Shown piece by piece: positions 1 through 12,995 of a DNA stretch of 44,350 nt (positions within the stretch are counted from its first letter, which is position 1; the number at the start of each line of letters is the position of its first letter). The stretch covers positions 1 to 44,350 of the forward strand of contig NZ_JAHWGL010000032.1 in assembly GCF_019334315.1 (NCBI RefSeq), read 5' to 3'. The notes under the pieces are model-generated. The model worked only from the letters and a program-made list of their open reading frames with translations, was not told where the DNA came from and did no database searches. The DNA is from Hymenobacter profundi. GTDB lineage: Bacteria > Bacteroidota > Bacteroidia > Cytophagales > Hymenobacteraceae. The position numbers were made by a program, and so were the translations under genes.

Positions 1-31
1 CGAGATGCTTCGGCTCCGCTCAGCATGACGG
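1..31. repeat. Right arm of CATGCTGAGC-family inverted repeat, cut by the window edge
   Basis: The first 31 bases closely match the right arm of the perfect inverted repeat at 30305-30349 (GAGATGCTTCGG followed by GCTCAGCATGACGG), with a 2-3 base difference in the middle. The left arm would lie outside the window. It sits just downstream of the last gene of the minus-strand PUL arm. Confidence 0.75.
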
Positions 32-41
32 TTTCTCTATT

Positions 42-3284
<3,243 letters not shown>

Positions 3285-3464
3285 TCAGAAATGCATAGGC
3301 AATAGTACGCCACTCCCCGCGGAGCAACCGGGGGTATTTCGGGACAATGGCGGGGTGATATTCGTCGGGTGCAGTGGCCGGCAGCTTTTACCATGTGGCG
3401 AAGACACTGACCACAACCGCATTTAATCATCTGATTATCAACTCGCCTATTCTACCTCTGCCTC

Positions 3465-5423
3465 TCATTTACCCCTACCCTGCACCCGGATAACGACCAG
3501 CGAATAGGGCTGCGCTGTGTAAGCAAACGCTTTGCGCGCTTTGTAGCTCACCTTTTTAGGCAGTACCGTTTGCGGACTGGCCAGGGTGTTCTTCGCGTCC
3601 TTGTCGCCCGATAGCACGGTCAGCGTAGCGGCAGACGCCAGCCCTTTGAAAGAAGCCAGGTTGATCGGAAACGTCTGGGCCTGGGGGCTGGCGTTGATCA
3701 GCTTCAGAATCACATCGCCGGTTTGGGCGTCGCGCACGCAGGAGGCAGCCAGGGTCGTATCGGCGGCCGCGCTGGTAGGAAGCGTGACTACCCCCTGATG
3801 GTATGTATTGCCCTGGTTGTGACCAAAGAGCTGCTGCACGTAGTAGTTCACCGTGGGCACGATGGTGGTGTTGGTGAAGTAGATCATGTCGGGGTTCCAC
3901 TGCGTGTGGCCTTCCTTAGCCAGGAGCGGCGCGTAGGACGCCAGTTGCACCACGTCGCCGTTGCGCTCTAGGCTGGTCATGTAGGCAGCTTCGGCCAGGG
4001 CGTTGTACACGGTATTGCCCCACGAAGCGTATTCCCCCAGATACACCTTCGATTTGGCCCGGTCGTAGCGGTCGTAGCGCTGGTTGTTGGCCCAAAACCA
4101 CTTCGGTTTTTCGTAGTAATGCTCGTCTACGAGCGGCACGTCGAGCTGATTAGCCAGCGCCCAGCCCAAGTCGTAATCTTCGCCCTTCGGGCCAGGCCCT
4201 ACCGTGCCCACAATTTTCAGGTTGGGGTACTTGGCATGCACCGCGTTGTAGAGCAGCGTGAAGCGGCTACGAAAATCAGGGGTAATCTTGTCTTCGTTGC
4301 CGATGCCCACATACTCCAGGTTGAATGGGGCGGGGTGGCCGGCCGCGGCCCGTTTGGCGCCCCAGGACGAGGTAATGGGGCCATTGGCCCACTCCACGAG
4401 GTCCAGCACGTCCTGCACGTAGGCGTCCATCTCGCTGAGCGGAATGGCCTGCTGCCCGACGCTCCCAATGCGCCACGAGCCGCCCGAGTTCTGGCAGCTC
4501 ACGCCGGCCGCCACCACGGGAAGCGGCTTGGCCCCAATGTCTTCGCAAAACTGAAAATACTCGAAGTAGCCTAGCCCCGCGGTTTGGTGGTAGTTCCAGA
4601 TGTTGCGCTGGGCCACGCGCTGCTCTACCGGGCCAATAGTTTTCTTCCAGTCATACAGGTTATCCAGCCCGTCGCCGTGGGCCAGGCAGCCGCCCGGAAA
4701 GCGCACAAATTTCGGTTTTATGTCGGCAATGGCCTGGGCTAGGTCGGGCCGCAGCCCGTTGGAATGGTTATGAAAGGTTTTCTGCGGAAACAGCGACACC
4801 ATGTCGAGGTCGATAACGCCTTTGCCGGTGACCAGTACCACCAGCGTGGCTTTGTCCTCGGTAGTGCTGGGCGCGAGGGTAGCGCTGTACTGCTGCCAGT
4901 CCACCTTCTGCGCTGACAACGTGGTTTCGGCCAGCACCTGGCCTTTGGCGCCCCGCAGCTGCACCAGTAGCGGCACGGCTGCCCCCGATTTCACCCGCGC
5001 CCACATCGAGAAGCTGTACTTCTCCCCTGCCCGCACCGGTATACCATCGAAACCGGTGTTCTTTAGCCCCAGTCCTTTCTGAAACGGGTTTTCCACGCGC
5101 AGGGTCGCGTAGTGCGGATTGTTGGCGTGCAGAGGCGCCGCGCTTTCCACCGACACGCTGCCCATAGCGTAGCCTTCGTGCAGATACTCCCAGGCCGTGA
5201 GTGAGTTCCAGCCGTCATGGTCGCTCGGGGCGTACTCGAAGGAGCGGTTCTGCACCAGCTCGGCGTACAGTCCGCCATCGGCCGCGTAGTTGATGTCCTC
5301 GAAGAAGATACCGAACAAATCGGGGCTGATGGACTTGCCGGCCGGCGCAGCCTGGCCCAGCGTGAGCAAGGGGGTAAGAACAGCCAGAATGGCCGCACAA
5401 ACGCAGCGTACAGGAGTGGTCAT
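3465..5423 (-). CDS. GH51 alpha-L-arabinofuranosidase, secreted
   Basis: Retaining alpha-L-arabinofuranosidase that removes arabinofuranose branches from arabinogalactan, arabinan or arabinoxylan. The N-terminus has a signal peptide ending near LTLGQAAP, then the GH51 start motif (SPDLFGIFFEDINYAADGG), a carbohydrate-binding-like beta-sandwich insertion (about residues 90-215), the TIM barrel and a C-terminal beta-sandwich. The acid/base Glu lies in VGIGNEDK (about 377) and the nucleophile Glu in YLGEYASWGN (about 464). ATG at 5423 is preferred over an in-frame TTG two codons earlier. The length of about 652 residues matches the long Bacteroidota GH51 group. It lies 29 bp downstream of a gene remnant (5453-5620), suggesting a neighbour was lost here. 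The family is certain; substrate is inferred from the surrounding galactan-acting enzymes. Confidence 0.95.
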   Translation of the reverse strand: MTTPVRCVCAAILAVLTPLLTLGQAAPAGKSISPDLFGIFFEDINYAADGGLYAELVQNRSFEYAPSDHDGWNSLTAWEYLHEGYAMGSVSVESAAPLHANNPHYATLRVENPFQKGLGLKNTGFDGIPVRAGEKYSFSMWARVKSGAAVPLLVQLRGAKGQVLAETTLSAQKVDWQQYSATLAPSTTEDKATLVVLVTGKGVIDLDMVSLFPQKTFHNHSNGLRPDLAQAIADIKPKFVRFPGGCLAHGDGLDNLYDWKKTIGPVEQRVAQRNIWNYHQTAGLGYFEYFQFCEDIGAKPLPVVAAGVSCQNSGGSWRIGSVGQQAIPLSEMDAYVQDVLDLVEWANGPITSSWGAKRAAAGHPAPFNLEYVGIGNEDKITPDFRSRFTLLYNAVHAKYPNLKIVGTVGPGPKGEDYDLGWALANQLDVPLVDEHYYEKPKWFWANNQRYDRYDRAKSKVYLGEYASWGNTVYNALAEAAYMTSLERNGDVVQLASYAPLLAKEGHTQWNPDMIYFTNTTIVPTVNYYVQQLFGHNQGNTYHQGVVTLPTSAAADTTLAASCVRDAQTGDVILKLINASPQAQTFPINLASFKGLASAATLTVLSGDKDAKNTLASPQTVLPKKVSYKARKAFAYTAQPYSLVVIRVQGRGK

Positions 5424-5452
5424 AGGCAAGGGGTGGTTGGGTTATGGTAGGA

Positions 5453-5620
5453 CTACGGTTGCATTACGAAGCCCCTGTGCGCCGGCGGCGTCACGCTCAC
5501 GGTCACTTGTACAGCGCCGTCGGGGCTATCCACGCGGATGGGCTTGGCGATGGTAGTCAGGCCTAGTGGACCAAGAAAGGGTAGGAAGCACGTGAGGGCA
5601 CGCCGGTAGTGAGAGGACAT
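5453..5620 (-). pseudogene. Truncated 5' remnant of a secreted glycoside hydrolase, possibly GH97
   Basis: A short open frame of about 55 codons encodes a signal-peptide-like N-terminus (ALTCFLPFLGPLGLTTIA) followed by [15 protein letters not shown] and then a stop. The SPDG-x-V-x-V-T-V-S-V pattern right after a signal peptide is how SusB-like GH97 enzymes begin, and no catalytic domain follows, so this looks like the 5' end of a deleted gene. It lies between the GH105 and GH51 genes in the same orientation. The GH97 assignment rests on one short motif and is tentative; that it is a remnant rather than a functional small protein is inference. Confidence 0.45.
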
Positions 5621-5706
5621 CAGGTGGGAATTTAGAGGGGCTTGTGACACCTTTCAGAATGAGTAAGGCTATAGCGGCGGCGTCTTATTGTATCGCTCCC
5701 CTCAAG

Positions 5707-6861
5707 TTACCGTTTATCCACGTAACGGTACATCTCGCTGGCAGCCAGCAGGAAAGCCCCTACCCCAAAGTTGGACGTAGAACTCTTATCGACCACTTGG
5801 CCGGGAATAGCCTTCTCGCCAATGGGCTGCACGTAGCCGATGGCGCCGTCGGGTTGCAGGGCGGTGGTGGTGAGGTACTGCCAGCCCCGCATGGCCGTGG
5901 GCAGGTACTCTTTCTTATCTAGCACGCCGTGGTTGATGCCCCACAGGTAGGCGAAGGTGTTGAAGGCCGTGCCGCTGGTTTCGGGGCCGGGGGCGTGCGC
6001 GGGGTCCAGGAGGCTGCGGGTCCAGTAGCCTTCGGGCTGCTGGGCTTGCTTGAGGGCGGCGGCCAGACCGCGGTACTTGCTCAGGTACTCGTCGCGGTGG
6101 GGGTCGGTGGCGGGTAGGTCTTGCAGCACGCGGGCCAGGCCGGCAAATACCCACCCGTCGCCGCGCGCCCAGAAGTCCTTTTTGCCGTTCGCCGATTTAT
6201 GCTGGGGGTACACGTATTTGGCGTCGCGGTAGTAGAGGCCGGTTTCCTGGTCGTACATGATGCTGTTGGCGTAGCCGAAGTACTCATGCAACTTACTCAG
6301 GTACTGCGGGTTGTTGGTGATGGTATAGAGCTTGGTCATCACGGGCATCACCATGTAGAGGCCGTCGGCCCACCACCAGTAGTCGTTTTGGGGGGTGCTC
6401 ATTTCGTACTCCATCACCTCGCGGGCGCGGGCAATGCGTATCGGGTTGGGCTTTAGCTTGTAGAGGTCGGCGTAGGTTTGAAAGCAAATCTGCCAGTCGC
6501 CAAACAGCACGTGGTCAGGTGTTTCGCCGTACTTGTACTTCCAAGTGGCACGGTCGTCGGAGGTAGCGCCTTTCCAGTGGTTGTGCTCGGCCCAGGTTTC
6601 CGAATACTGCCGGTATTTCTCGTTGTTGGTGACAGCATACGCCGCCATGTTGCCGGTATGGTAGGCGGCCACGTCCCAAAACGCCCGTTCTTGCGGCGGG
6701 TGCGTGGCCTGCCAGTGGTCATTCACCTTCGTGATGAGTGCCAGCACCTCGGCCTTTTTCGGCTGCGTGTAGGAGGTGGCAGCCGTTTGGGAAGTAGTGC
6801 AGGCGGTGGGTAGCCCCAGCAGCAGGGTAGCGCCGAGTAGGTAGGTCGGAAGGCGGTTCAT
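5707..6861 (-). CDS. GH105 unsaturated uronyl hydrolase, lipoprotein
   Basis: Glycoside hydrolase of family GH105 (YteR/YesR-like), an alpha6/alpha6 barrel that removes 4,5-unsaturated uronic acid from the non-reducing end of oligosaccharides left by a lyase. The N-terminus MNRLPTYLLGATLLLGLPTAC is a lipoprotein signal with Cys21 as the probable lipidated residue. The two conserved acidic residues are likely the Asp in LFGDWQICFQTY (about 122) and the Asp in WWWADGLYM (about 166). ATG 6861 is preferred because the frame extending upstream is Arg-rich low-complexity sequence. It follows the GH43 gene by 79 bp, with a hairpin between them. A second, divergent GH105 lies at 30456-31583. Family members act on rhamnogalacturonan or glucuronate-capped galactan; here unsaturated glucuronate is the more likely substrate. 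Confidence 0.92.
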   Translation of the reverse strand: MNRLPTYLLGATLLLGLPTACTTSQTAATSYTQPKKAEVLALITKVNDHWQATHPPQERAFWDVAAYHTGNMAAYAVTNNEKYRQYSETWAEHNHWKGATSDDRATWKYKYGETPDHVLFGDWQICFQTYADLYKLKPNPIRIARAREVMEYEMSTPQNDYWWWADGLYMVMPVMTKLYTITNNPQYLSKLHEYFGYANSIMYDQETGLYYRDAKYVYPQHKSANGKKDFWARGDGWVFAGLARVLQDLPATDPHRDEYLSKYRGLAAALKQAQQPEGYWTRSLLDPAHAPGPETSGTAFNTFAYLWGINHGVLDKKEYLPTAMRGWQYLTTTALQPDGAIGYVQPIGEKAIPGQVVDKSSTSNFGVGAFLLAASEMYRYVDKR

Positions 6862-6899
6862 GGGGTGAAAGAGGGCGTTTGCAGAAAATAGTTGCCGTC

Positions 6900-6932
6900 C
6901 GCCGGTCCGACGCCTGCGGCGTCGAACCGGCG
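6900..6932. repeat. Intercistronic hairpin between GH43 and GH105
   Basis: CGCCGGT, one unpaired base, CGACGCC, a TGC loop, GGCGTCG, one unpaired base, ACCGGCG. Fourteen base pairs interrupted by one mismatch form a strong stem in the 79-bp gap between the GH43 stop and the GH105 start. No T-run follows in the transcribed direction, so it is more likely an mRNA-processing or stabilising element than a full terminator. Confidence 0.6.
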
Positions 6933-6940
6933 AACGACCT

Positions 6941-7957
6941 TTACGGCTGGTAGGGCTTGCCCAGCACCAGCTTGTTGCCCGACACATCCAGCGCAAACAG
7001 GTGGGGCACACGGTGGTAGCGGCCCTTGATGTCCTGGTGGCTGTGCGCGGCCATCAGGAGCTTGCCATTGAGGGTGCGGAACAGCATGCCGTGGCCATAG
7101 TTGGGCGGGGTAATGGGGTCTTTTTCCTGCACCCAGGGGCCATCGAGGGTGCCGCTGGTGGAGTAGGCCACGCCCTGGGTGTACACGTCATAGATCCAGC
7201 TGGTCCAGATCATGCCCAGGCGACCGGTGCCGGTCCGAAACAGGTAGGGACCATCGGTTACTTTGTTGGGGCGGGCCGGCCCGGTGCGCGGGTTTTCGCG
7301 GCTCCAGGGCGAGTCGCTAGCCCGAAACAGCACCTTGCTCTCCCCTACCGTACCGCTCAGATCAGGCTTCAGCTGTATCTTTTCGATGGTGCCATTCTGG
7401 TTTTGCAGCCACTCGTGGCAGTATACCATGTAGGGCTTTTTGTCCTTATCTACCCACAGCGTAGCGTCGAGGGTAGGTTTGTTAGCGGGCAGGTAGGTGG
7501 CGTCGCCGCCGGAAACGGGCACGTAAGGACCGCCCGGCTGGTTGCTGACCAGCACGTGGCAGGCCCGGCGCTCAATGGGCGTGCCCTGCACGGTGTCAAT
7601 CTTGACGGCTTGGTTGGTGAAGGTGGCAAAGTAGTAGTACTTGCCCTGGTACGGGTGGATTTCAGCGGCCCAGATCATCGGTTTCGGCCCCATCCAGGAG
7701 GCAGGATCAGGCTGGGCCACGGAATAGGGTCCCGACCAGCGCTTCATGTCCGGGCTTTTCCAGAGTAGGCCGCCGGTGCCGGTCATGTAGTATTGCTTGG
7801 TTTTCGAGTCGGCGAGGATAAATGGGTCGCTCAGCCGGATGGAATCCAGCGGCACATTTTGCTGAATCATTGGTTTTCTAGCTTCCTGTGCCTGCGTGGC
7901 CACGGCCAGTACCTGGCAGCTCAGCAGCAGCGCCCAGCCTGTTTTTATCCCTATCAT
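6941..7957 (-). CDS. GH43 family glycosidase, single domain, secreted
   Basis: Five-bladed beta-propeller hydrolase of the GH43 clan, probably alpha-L-arabinofuranosidase or a related exo-activity. The signal peptide runs to about residue 24 (LAVATQAQ). The base Asp is in RLSDPFILAD (about 44) and the pKa-modulating Asp in PTLDATLWVD (about 164). Where most GH43 enzymes have the general-acid Glu, this protein has VTDGPYLF (Asp about 235), which as far as I recall also occurs in some Bacteroidota relatives. The 338-residue length is a bare catalytic domain. It starts only 21 bp after the stop of the tandem GH43 gene, so the two are almost certainly co-transcribed. Subfamily and substrate cannot be fixed from sequence alone. 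Confidence 0.88.
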   Translation of the reverse strand: MIGIKTGWALLLSCQVLAVATQAQEARKPMIQQNVPLDSIRLSDPFILADSKTKQYYMTGTGGLLWKSPDMKRWSGPYSVAQPDPASWMGPKPMIWAAEIHPYQGKYYYFATFTNQAVKIDTVQGTPIERRACHVLVSNQPGGPYVPVSGGDATYLPANKPTLDATLWVDKDKKPYMVYCHEWLQNQNGTIEKIQLKPDLSGTVGESKVLFRASDSPWSRENPRTGPARPNKVTDGPYLFRTGTGRLGMIWTSWIYDVYTQGVAYSTSGTLDGPWVQEKDPITPPNYGHGMLFRTLNGKLLMAAHSHQDIKGRYHRVPHLFALDVSGNKLVLGKPYQP

Positions 7958-7978
7958 CTTTGCTTGTCTTAGTCGTTA

Positions 7979-10186
7979 TTACTTCACCCATACCGGCTGA
8001 ATACCGGCGTGGGTAGGCACCACAGGCTTGATGCTGCCATCAGCATTAAATTCCATTTTATCGATGCACACCTCGCGGTTGTAGCCAGCGGCGTCGCCCA
8101 TCCCGATGCCCTTGGGGTAGGTGAAGCGGTGGTAGACCAGGTACCACTCGTCGCGGCCGGGCACCTGGATGGTGCTGTTGTGGCCGGTACCGTAGATGCC
8201 CTGCGACGGGTCTTTGGTGATAACCAGATTGTTGGCGGGCACCGTAATCTTGCCCAGCGGCGTGGTAGAGGTGCCGTAGCGCACCTGGTAGTTGGGCGAG
8301 CGGGTGTCGTCCTCGCTCCACATAAAGTAGTAGGTGCCGTTGCGGAAGAACACGTGGGCGCCCTCACGGAAGGTGCGGTCGGGCGTCATCACCTGCGTGG
8401 TGCCGGGCTTCAGGCTCACCAGGTCGTCGTTCAGCTCGGCGCCGGCCATGTAGCCGTTGCCCCAGTACAGGTAGAGCTTGCCGCTCTGCGGGTCGCGGAA
8501 CACGGCGGGGTCTATCTGCTGGCCGCCCTTCACGCCCTCAGGAAGTTGGTTGAGTAGCGGCTTGCCGGTGTCCTTGAACGGGCCGGTAGGGCTATCTGAC
8601 AACGCTACCCCAATCTTCGCGCCCGCGCAGAAGTAGTAGGCGTAGCGGTAGCCGGTGGCGGTTTTCTGCTCGATAATGCAGGGCGCCCAGGCGTTTTTCT
8701 TCTCCCAACTCACGTCCTTGGGCAGATCCAGAATCACGCCTTCGTCCTTCCAGTTCACCAAATCGGGCGAGGAAAACGTTTTGAAGTAGGTGCCCGACCA
8801 GCCCGTGAAGCCGTCGGAGGTAGGGTAGATGTAGAACTTGCCGGTTTTCTCGGAGTGCAGGATGGCCGGGTCGGCGTAGTAGCCGTTCAGGGCCGGGTTG
8901 TGCGTTTCAGTGGCCGATACGGTATAGGTGCGCTGCTGACTACCCTGCCCTACCGTGTAGGTCACGGGGCCATTGGCGAAGTTCTGCGGGCCGCTCGGCT
9001 TTACTGCCAGCCCAAACGCTGTGAGTTGTGGGTCAAACTGTTGCAGGCTGGCACCCGGCATTGCCAGATACGCCACCTTGCCGGCCGCGCTATCTACCAG
9101 CGTATTCTGCTGCCGGATGGCCTTGTTCTGGGCCGTGCCAAACAGGTCGGCCGGTGTCAGCCAGCGGGCGGCGAGGCGGGTGGCTTCCTCGGCGGTAATG
9201 GGTAGCACGGTGCCGTGGCGGGGGTGGAAGTTCATCTGCACCTCGTCGTCAATCACCTTGAAATGCTCGAAGTCAGCAGTGCGCGTGAATTGGTAGCGGC
9301 CCTTGCCGTACACGTCGTACATCAAGATGTAGTCGGTGCTGTTGTTGAGCTTGAAGGTGCCCGCACCCTCCACGGCCTCTTTGGTTTGCTGCACGTAGGG
9401 GTCGCGCTGCTTATAGCCCTCGGTCAGCTTATCCGACACGGCCACTTTGATGCCGTTGCCCTGGCCTTCGGTCTTGAAGAAGAGGTAGTACTTGCCGTCC
9501 TTCTCTGCAATGTCGCCATCAATACAAGAGCCGTTGGTAGGTGAGAAAAACAGCTGTTTGGGCTCGCCTTCCAGGTCCGTAAAGTCCTTGTTGGCGTAGG
9601 CGTAGTAGATTTTGTCGGGCTCCGAGCCATACTGCAAGGAGAAGTACACCATATACTTCTTGGCCTTGGCGTCGTAGATGGTTTGCGGGGCCCACACCCG
9701 CTTCAGGTTTTCTTGGTTGGGATATTTCTTCTGAATGTTGACGACGCTGGATTTCCAGTTGATCATATCGTTGGACTTCAGCAGCACCATGCCGCGGTTG
9801 CTGCTCCAGCCCTTGGCCGACACCATATCGGTAGCTACCATGTAGAAGGTCTTGCCGTCGTGGCCGCGCAAAATGTGCGGGTCGCGCACGCCCCCGGTCT
9901 CGCTGATGGCCGCCGAGCTGACGATGGGCCTGTTGCCGTTGAGCGCGGTGTAGTGGTAGCCGTCCTGACTGAGCGCGAAGCGAATGGCTTCCTGCTTTTT
10001 GTCGTTGCCGGTGAAGTAGGCGAACAGGTAGGCAGTGGTTTTCGGTGGCTTGGCGGCGAGCTTCGCGGGGCCTACCATCGCAAGCACCAGCAACACCCCG
10101 GCCATGCGTCCGAAGGAGCGGTATTGACCGGTGCCAGCGTGCGTGGCGCATCGGCGGCGAAATGTAGAAAGAGAGAACGTCAGCAT
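7979..10186 (-). CDS. Tandem GH43-GH43 protein, secreted
   Basis: About 735 residues holding two complete GH43-like propellers. The first (about 50-345) has GGVRDPHIL (base Asp 102), CIDGDIAEKDG (Asp 223) and AVEGAGTFKL (acid Glu 273). A linker of about 85 residues resembling an Ig-like DUF5018 module (PVTYTVGQGSQQRTYTVS) follows. The second propeller (about 430-735) has YYADPAIL (Asp 439), QQIDPAVF (Asp 559) and FREGAHVF (Glu 608). Both sites keep the three acidic residues, so both may be active, perhaps on neighbouring linkages. ATG 10186 gives a hydrophobic signal after an Arg-rich start; ATG 10105 is an alternative. The frame upstream of 10186 overlaps the GH95 gene and is spurious. Likely arabinofuranosidase, xylosidase or galactosidase activity. 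Confidence 0.88.
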   Translation of the reverse strand: MLTFSLSTFRRRCATHAGTGQYRSFGRMAGVLLVLAMVGPAKLAAKPPKTTAYLFAYFTGNDKKQEAIRFALSQDGYHYTALNGNRPIVSSAAISETGGVRDPHILRGHDGKTFYMVATDMVSAKGWSSNRGMVLLKSNDMINWKSSVVNIQKKYPNQENLKRVWAPQTIYDAKAKKYMVYFSLQYGSEPDKIYYAYANKDFTDLEGEPKQLFFSPTNGSCIDGDIAEKDGKYYLFFKTEGQGNGIKVAVSDKLTEGYKQRDPYVQQTKEAVEGAGTFKLNNSTDYILMYDVYGKGRYQFTRTADFEHFKVIDDEVQMNFHPRHGTVLPITAEEATRLAARWLTPADLFGTAQNKAIRQQNTLVDSAAGKVAYLAMPGASLQQFDPQLTAFGLAVKPSGPQNFANGPVTYTVGQGSQQRTYTVSATETHNPALNGYYADPAILHSEKTGKFYIYPTSDGFTGWSGTYFKTFSSPDLVNWKDEGVILDLPKDVSWEKKNAWAPCIIEQKTATGYRYAYYFCAGAKIGVALSDSPTGPFKDTGKPLLNQLPEGVKGGQQIDPAVFRDPQSGKLYLYWGNGYMAGAELNDDLVSLKPGTTQVMTPDRTFREGAHVFFRNGTYYFMWSEDDTRSPNYQVRYGTSTTPLGKITVPANNLVITKDPSQGIYGTGHNSTIQVPGRDEWYLVYHRFTYPKGIGMGDAAGYNREVCIDKMEFNADGSIKPVVPTHAGIQPVWVK

Positions 10187-10325
10187 AGGAAAAGAAAAGT
10201 ATCGAAGTGGGCGCAACGCAAAAGAGTCAAATTTTGGGAGGGTAGCCAGTGCGGGCCGCGCAAAGGCTAATTTGCCCCCCTTCTTTGACCGTTCCGCCGC
10301 TACTGTGGGGCCGCAGCGGCAAGAT

Positions 10326-12869
10326 CTAATTGGCCAGCTGATAGGCACGCCCTTTCTTGGCCTCGAATACCAGCACATAGCCACGGGCATCGTGGGTAGG
10401 GGCGGCCCGTACGCCCTTAATGCGAAAGGGCCGGGCGGCCCGCACCGCACACCGCCCCCCGGCCAGCGCCGCGAGGGTAGCCGTTTGCAGTTGGCCGTGT
10501 TGCCAAGCCATACCCACCTCGAAGCCGCCGCGGGCGCGCAGCCCCCGCACCTGGCCCGTATTCCAGGCCGTGGGGAGGGCTGGCAGCAACTCGATTTCGC
10601 CCAGGTGGCTTTGCAGCAACAGCTCGGCCATGCCCGCCGTGCCCGCAAAGTTGCCGTCAATCTGAAACGGCGGGTGGGCATCGAATAGGTTGGGGTAGGT
10701 GCCCCCGGCGCCCCTACCCGTGGCGGGCATATAGCGCAACAGCTGCCGGATGAGCGTGTAGGCGTGGTCTCCGTCGCGCAGGCGGGCCCACCAGTTTATT
10801 TTCCAGGCCTTGCTCCACCCTGTGCCCTCGTCGCCGCGGATTTCCAGCGTCTTGCGGGCCGCCCGGAACAGCTCGGGCGTTTGGGCGGACGAGAGCTGCC
10901 GGCCGGGGTGCAGCCCAAACAGGTGCGACACGTGGCGGTGCTGCGGATCGGTTTCGGGGAAGTCGCGGTACCACTCCAGCAACTGACCCTGCTTGCCCAC
11001 GCGTGGTGGGTACAGCCGCTCCCGGCTGGCTACCAACTGGGCGCGCAGTTCGGCATCCACGCCTAGCACCTGCGAGGCCTCGATGACGTTGGTAAACAAA
11101 TCCCAGATGATGGCCATGTCCATTGTGGCTGCCACCGACACGCTCTGCGCCTTGCCGTTCTGGTCTTTAAACTGGTTTTCGGGGGAGGTGGAGGGGGCCG
11201 TCACGAGGTAGCCGTCGGGGCCTTCTACCAGCCAATCGAGGCTGAATAGAGCGGCTTGCTTCATCAGAGGGTAGGCCTGCTCGGCCAGGTAGCGCTTGTC
11301 TTGGGTGAAGGCGTAGTGCTCCCATAGGTGCTGGCTCAGCCAGTTGCCGCCCATGGCCCAGTTGGCCCACACCGGGTCGCCGTGGCCTACGTCGCCCACG
11401 GGGCTGGTGGTGGCCCAGATGTCGGAGTTGTGGTGTGCTACCCAGCCTCGGGCGCCGTAAAACTCGCGGGCCGTGTGGGTGCCGGCCTTTGCCAAATCGT
11501 GCAACCAGCGCAGCAGCGGCTCGTGCAGCTCGCTCAGGTTGGTCACCTCAGCGGGCCAGTAGTTCATTTGGGTGTTGATGTTGATGGTATAGTTGGAACT
11601 CCAGGGCGGGCGCACCTCCCGGTTCCAGATGCCTTGCAGGTTGGCCGGCGGCCCACCCGGCCGCGACGACGCCATTAACAGGTAGCGCCCATACTGGAAA
11701 TACAGCGTTTCCAGGGCCGGGTCGTAGGCGCCGCGGGCGTAGGCTTGCAACCGCTCGTCGGTGGGTAGGGCCGGGGCGGGGTGCCCGGTGGTGTCGGCCA
11801 CCACCAGCGCCACGCGGCCCAGGTAGCGCTGCACATCGGCCACGTGGGCCCGCTGCAACGCCCCAAACGACTTGCTCGCTGCCCGTTGCATATTTTCCAC
11901 CGCCATGGCTTTCTCGTCACGGCCTTCTTGGTCAGGGCATTTGTCGAAGCCGTTGAAGCTGGTAGCCGCCACCACGTACAGCACTACCTCGTTGGCCTGC
12001 TCAATGTGCAGTCCCGCAGGACCAGCCGATACGCGCCCGCCAGGTGCTACGGCCCGCACGCGGTACTGAAACCGCATGCCCCGGCAGCCGCTGGTATCGT
12101 CGTACACAATGTGCTCCTGGTCTTTGGGGTTGTAGTAGTTCGGGTCGACGTGGGCGGGGGCTTTGCCACTCACGACCAGCTCCTGCCCCTGCTCCACGGT
12201 CCAGCTGTGGTGTAGGGGGCTGCTAGACGCTACGTCCAGCGTGAGAGCGTGGGCCCGGCTGGCCCGCAGGCGCACCAGCAGCACGTTGCCCGGCGCCGAG
12301 GCCAGCACCTCGCGGGTGTATTCTACGCCGCCAACCGTGAAGCGCGTCGTAGTCGTGGCCGATGGTAAATCCAGCTCCCGGCGGTAGGCGGTAGGGGTAG
12401 CGGCGCCCAGGTCTTGCTGCAACACCAGGTCGCCCAGCGGCAGGTACGATTCGGTGAACAGGCCCTGCATGTGCCGCACCAGTTCGTCGGCCTTGCCATA
12501 ATCTTGCTCGCGCAGCAAGGCCTCGCGCACCTGCGGCAGGTAGGAAGCCGCCTGCGGGTTAACGCTGGCCGGCACAGGACCGCCGCTATATAAAGTGCTT
12601 TCATTCAGCTGAATCAACTCTTTCTCCACACCACCAAACACCATGGCCCCTACCCGGCCATTGCCTACGGGCAAGGCTTCTACCCACTCCGTGGCCGGCT
12701 TGCTGTACCACAGCTTCAGGTCGGCGGGGGCGCGCTGGCTCTTGAGAGTCTTAGCGGTAGCCGGATTGCCATAGGGGTGCCCTTCCTGACTGCGTACGGC
12801 GGGGGTGGTAGCAGCGGCTGGCAGCGCCAGCAGCCCCCACAAAACCAACAGACAGAGAGAGTATTTCAT
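10326..12869 (-). CDS. GH95 alpha-L-fucosidase (or alpha-L-galactosidase), secreted
   Basis: Inverting glycosidase of family GH95, most often removing alpha-1,2-linked L-fucose or L-galactose from plant glycans. The signal peptide is [20 protein letters not shown]. The fold is N-terminal beta-sandwich, alpha/alpha barrel and C-terminal sandwich. Visible family motifs are [20 protein letters not shown] near the start, [16 protein letters not shown] (the two Asn that assist the base, about 430 and 432), STSPENQF with the likely acid Glu (about 563), and [15 protein letters not shown] with an Asp near 737. ATG 12869 is preferred over 12926. About 847 residues is normal. It starts 126 bp after the GH31 stop. 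Fucose occurs on arabinogalactan proteins and on xyloglucan, so this enzyme does not itself decide the substrate. Confidence 0.94.
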   Translation of the reverse strand: MKYSLCLLVLWGLLALPAAATTPAVRSQEGHPYGNPATAKTLKSQRAPADLKLWYSKPATEWVEALPVGNGRVGAMVFGGVEKELIQLNESTLYSGGPVPASVNPQAASYLPQVREALLREQDYGKADELVRHMQGLFTESYLPLGDLVLQQDLGAATPTAYRRELDLPSATTTTRFTVGGVEYTREVLASAPGNVLLVRLRASRAHALTLDVASSSPLHHSWTVEQGQELVVSGKAPAHVDPNYYNPKDQEHIVYDDTSGCRGMRFQYRVRAVAPGGRVSAGPAGLHIEQANEVVLYVVAATSFNGFDKCPDQEGRDEKAMAVENMQRAASKSFGALQRAHVADVQRYLGRVALVVADTTGHPAPALPTDERLQAYARGAYDPALETLYFQYGRYLLMASSRPGGPPANLQGIWNREVRPPWSSNYTININTQMNYWPAEVTNLSELHEPLLRWLHDLAKAGTHTAREFYGARGWVAHHNSDIWATTSPVGDVGHGDPVWANWAMGGNWLSQHLWEHYAFTQDKRYLAEQAYPLMKQAALFSLDWLVEGPDGYLVTAPSTSPENQFKDQNGKAQSVSVAATMDMAIIWDLFTNVIEASQVLGVDAELRAQLVASRERLYPPRVGKQGQLLEWYRDFPETDPQHRHVSHLFGLHPGRQLSSAQTPELFRAARKTLEIRGDEGTGWSKAWKINWWARLRDGDHAYTLIRQLLRYMPATGRGAGGTYPNLFDAHPPFQIDGNFAGTAGMAELLLQSHLGEIELLPALPTAWNTGQVRGLRARGGFEVGMAWQHGQLQTATLAALAGGRCAVRAARPFRIKGVRAAPTHDARGYVLVFEAKKGRAYQLAN

Positions 12870-12995
12870 CAGGAGAATATCAAGCGAGAAGATAAATAAC
12901 ACAGCACGCAGGGGCCGGGCTGGCAACAGTTCCGCCCCGACCGCCTACCCTCCAAACGGCATAGGGAAGCAACGCCCTGCAAGAGGTTCGGTAAG

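Noticed and set aside
7001..7768. 255-codon plus-strand open frame inside the GH43 gene
   Set aside because: Antisense shadow with biased composition and no recognisable domain.
10187..10681. N-terminal extension of the tandem GH43 reading frame
   Set aside because: It overlaps the conserved C-terminus of GH95 and is Arg/Cys-rich nonsense; the signal peptide begins at 10186.
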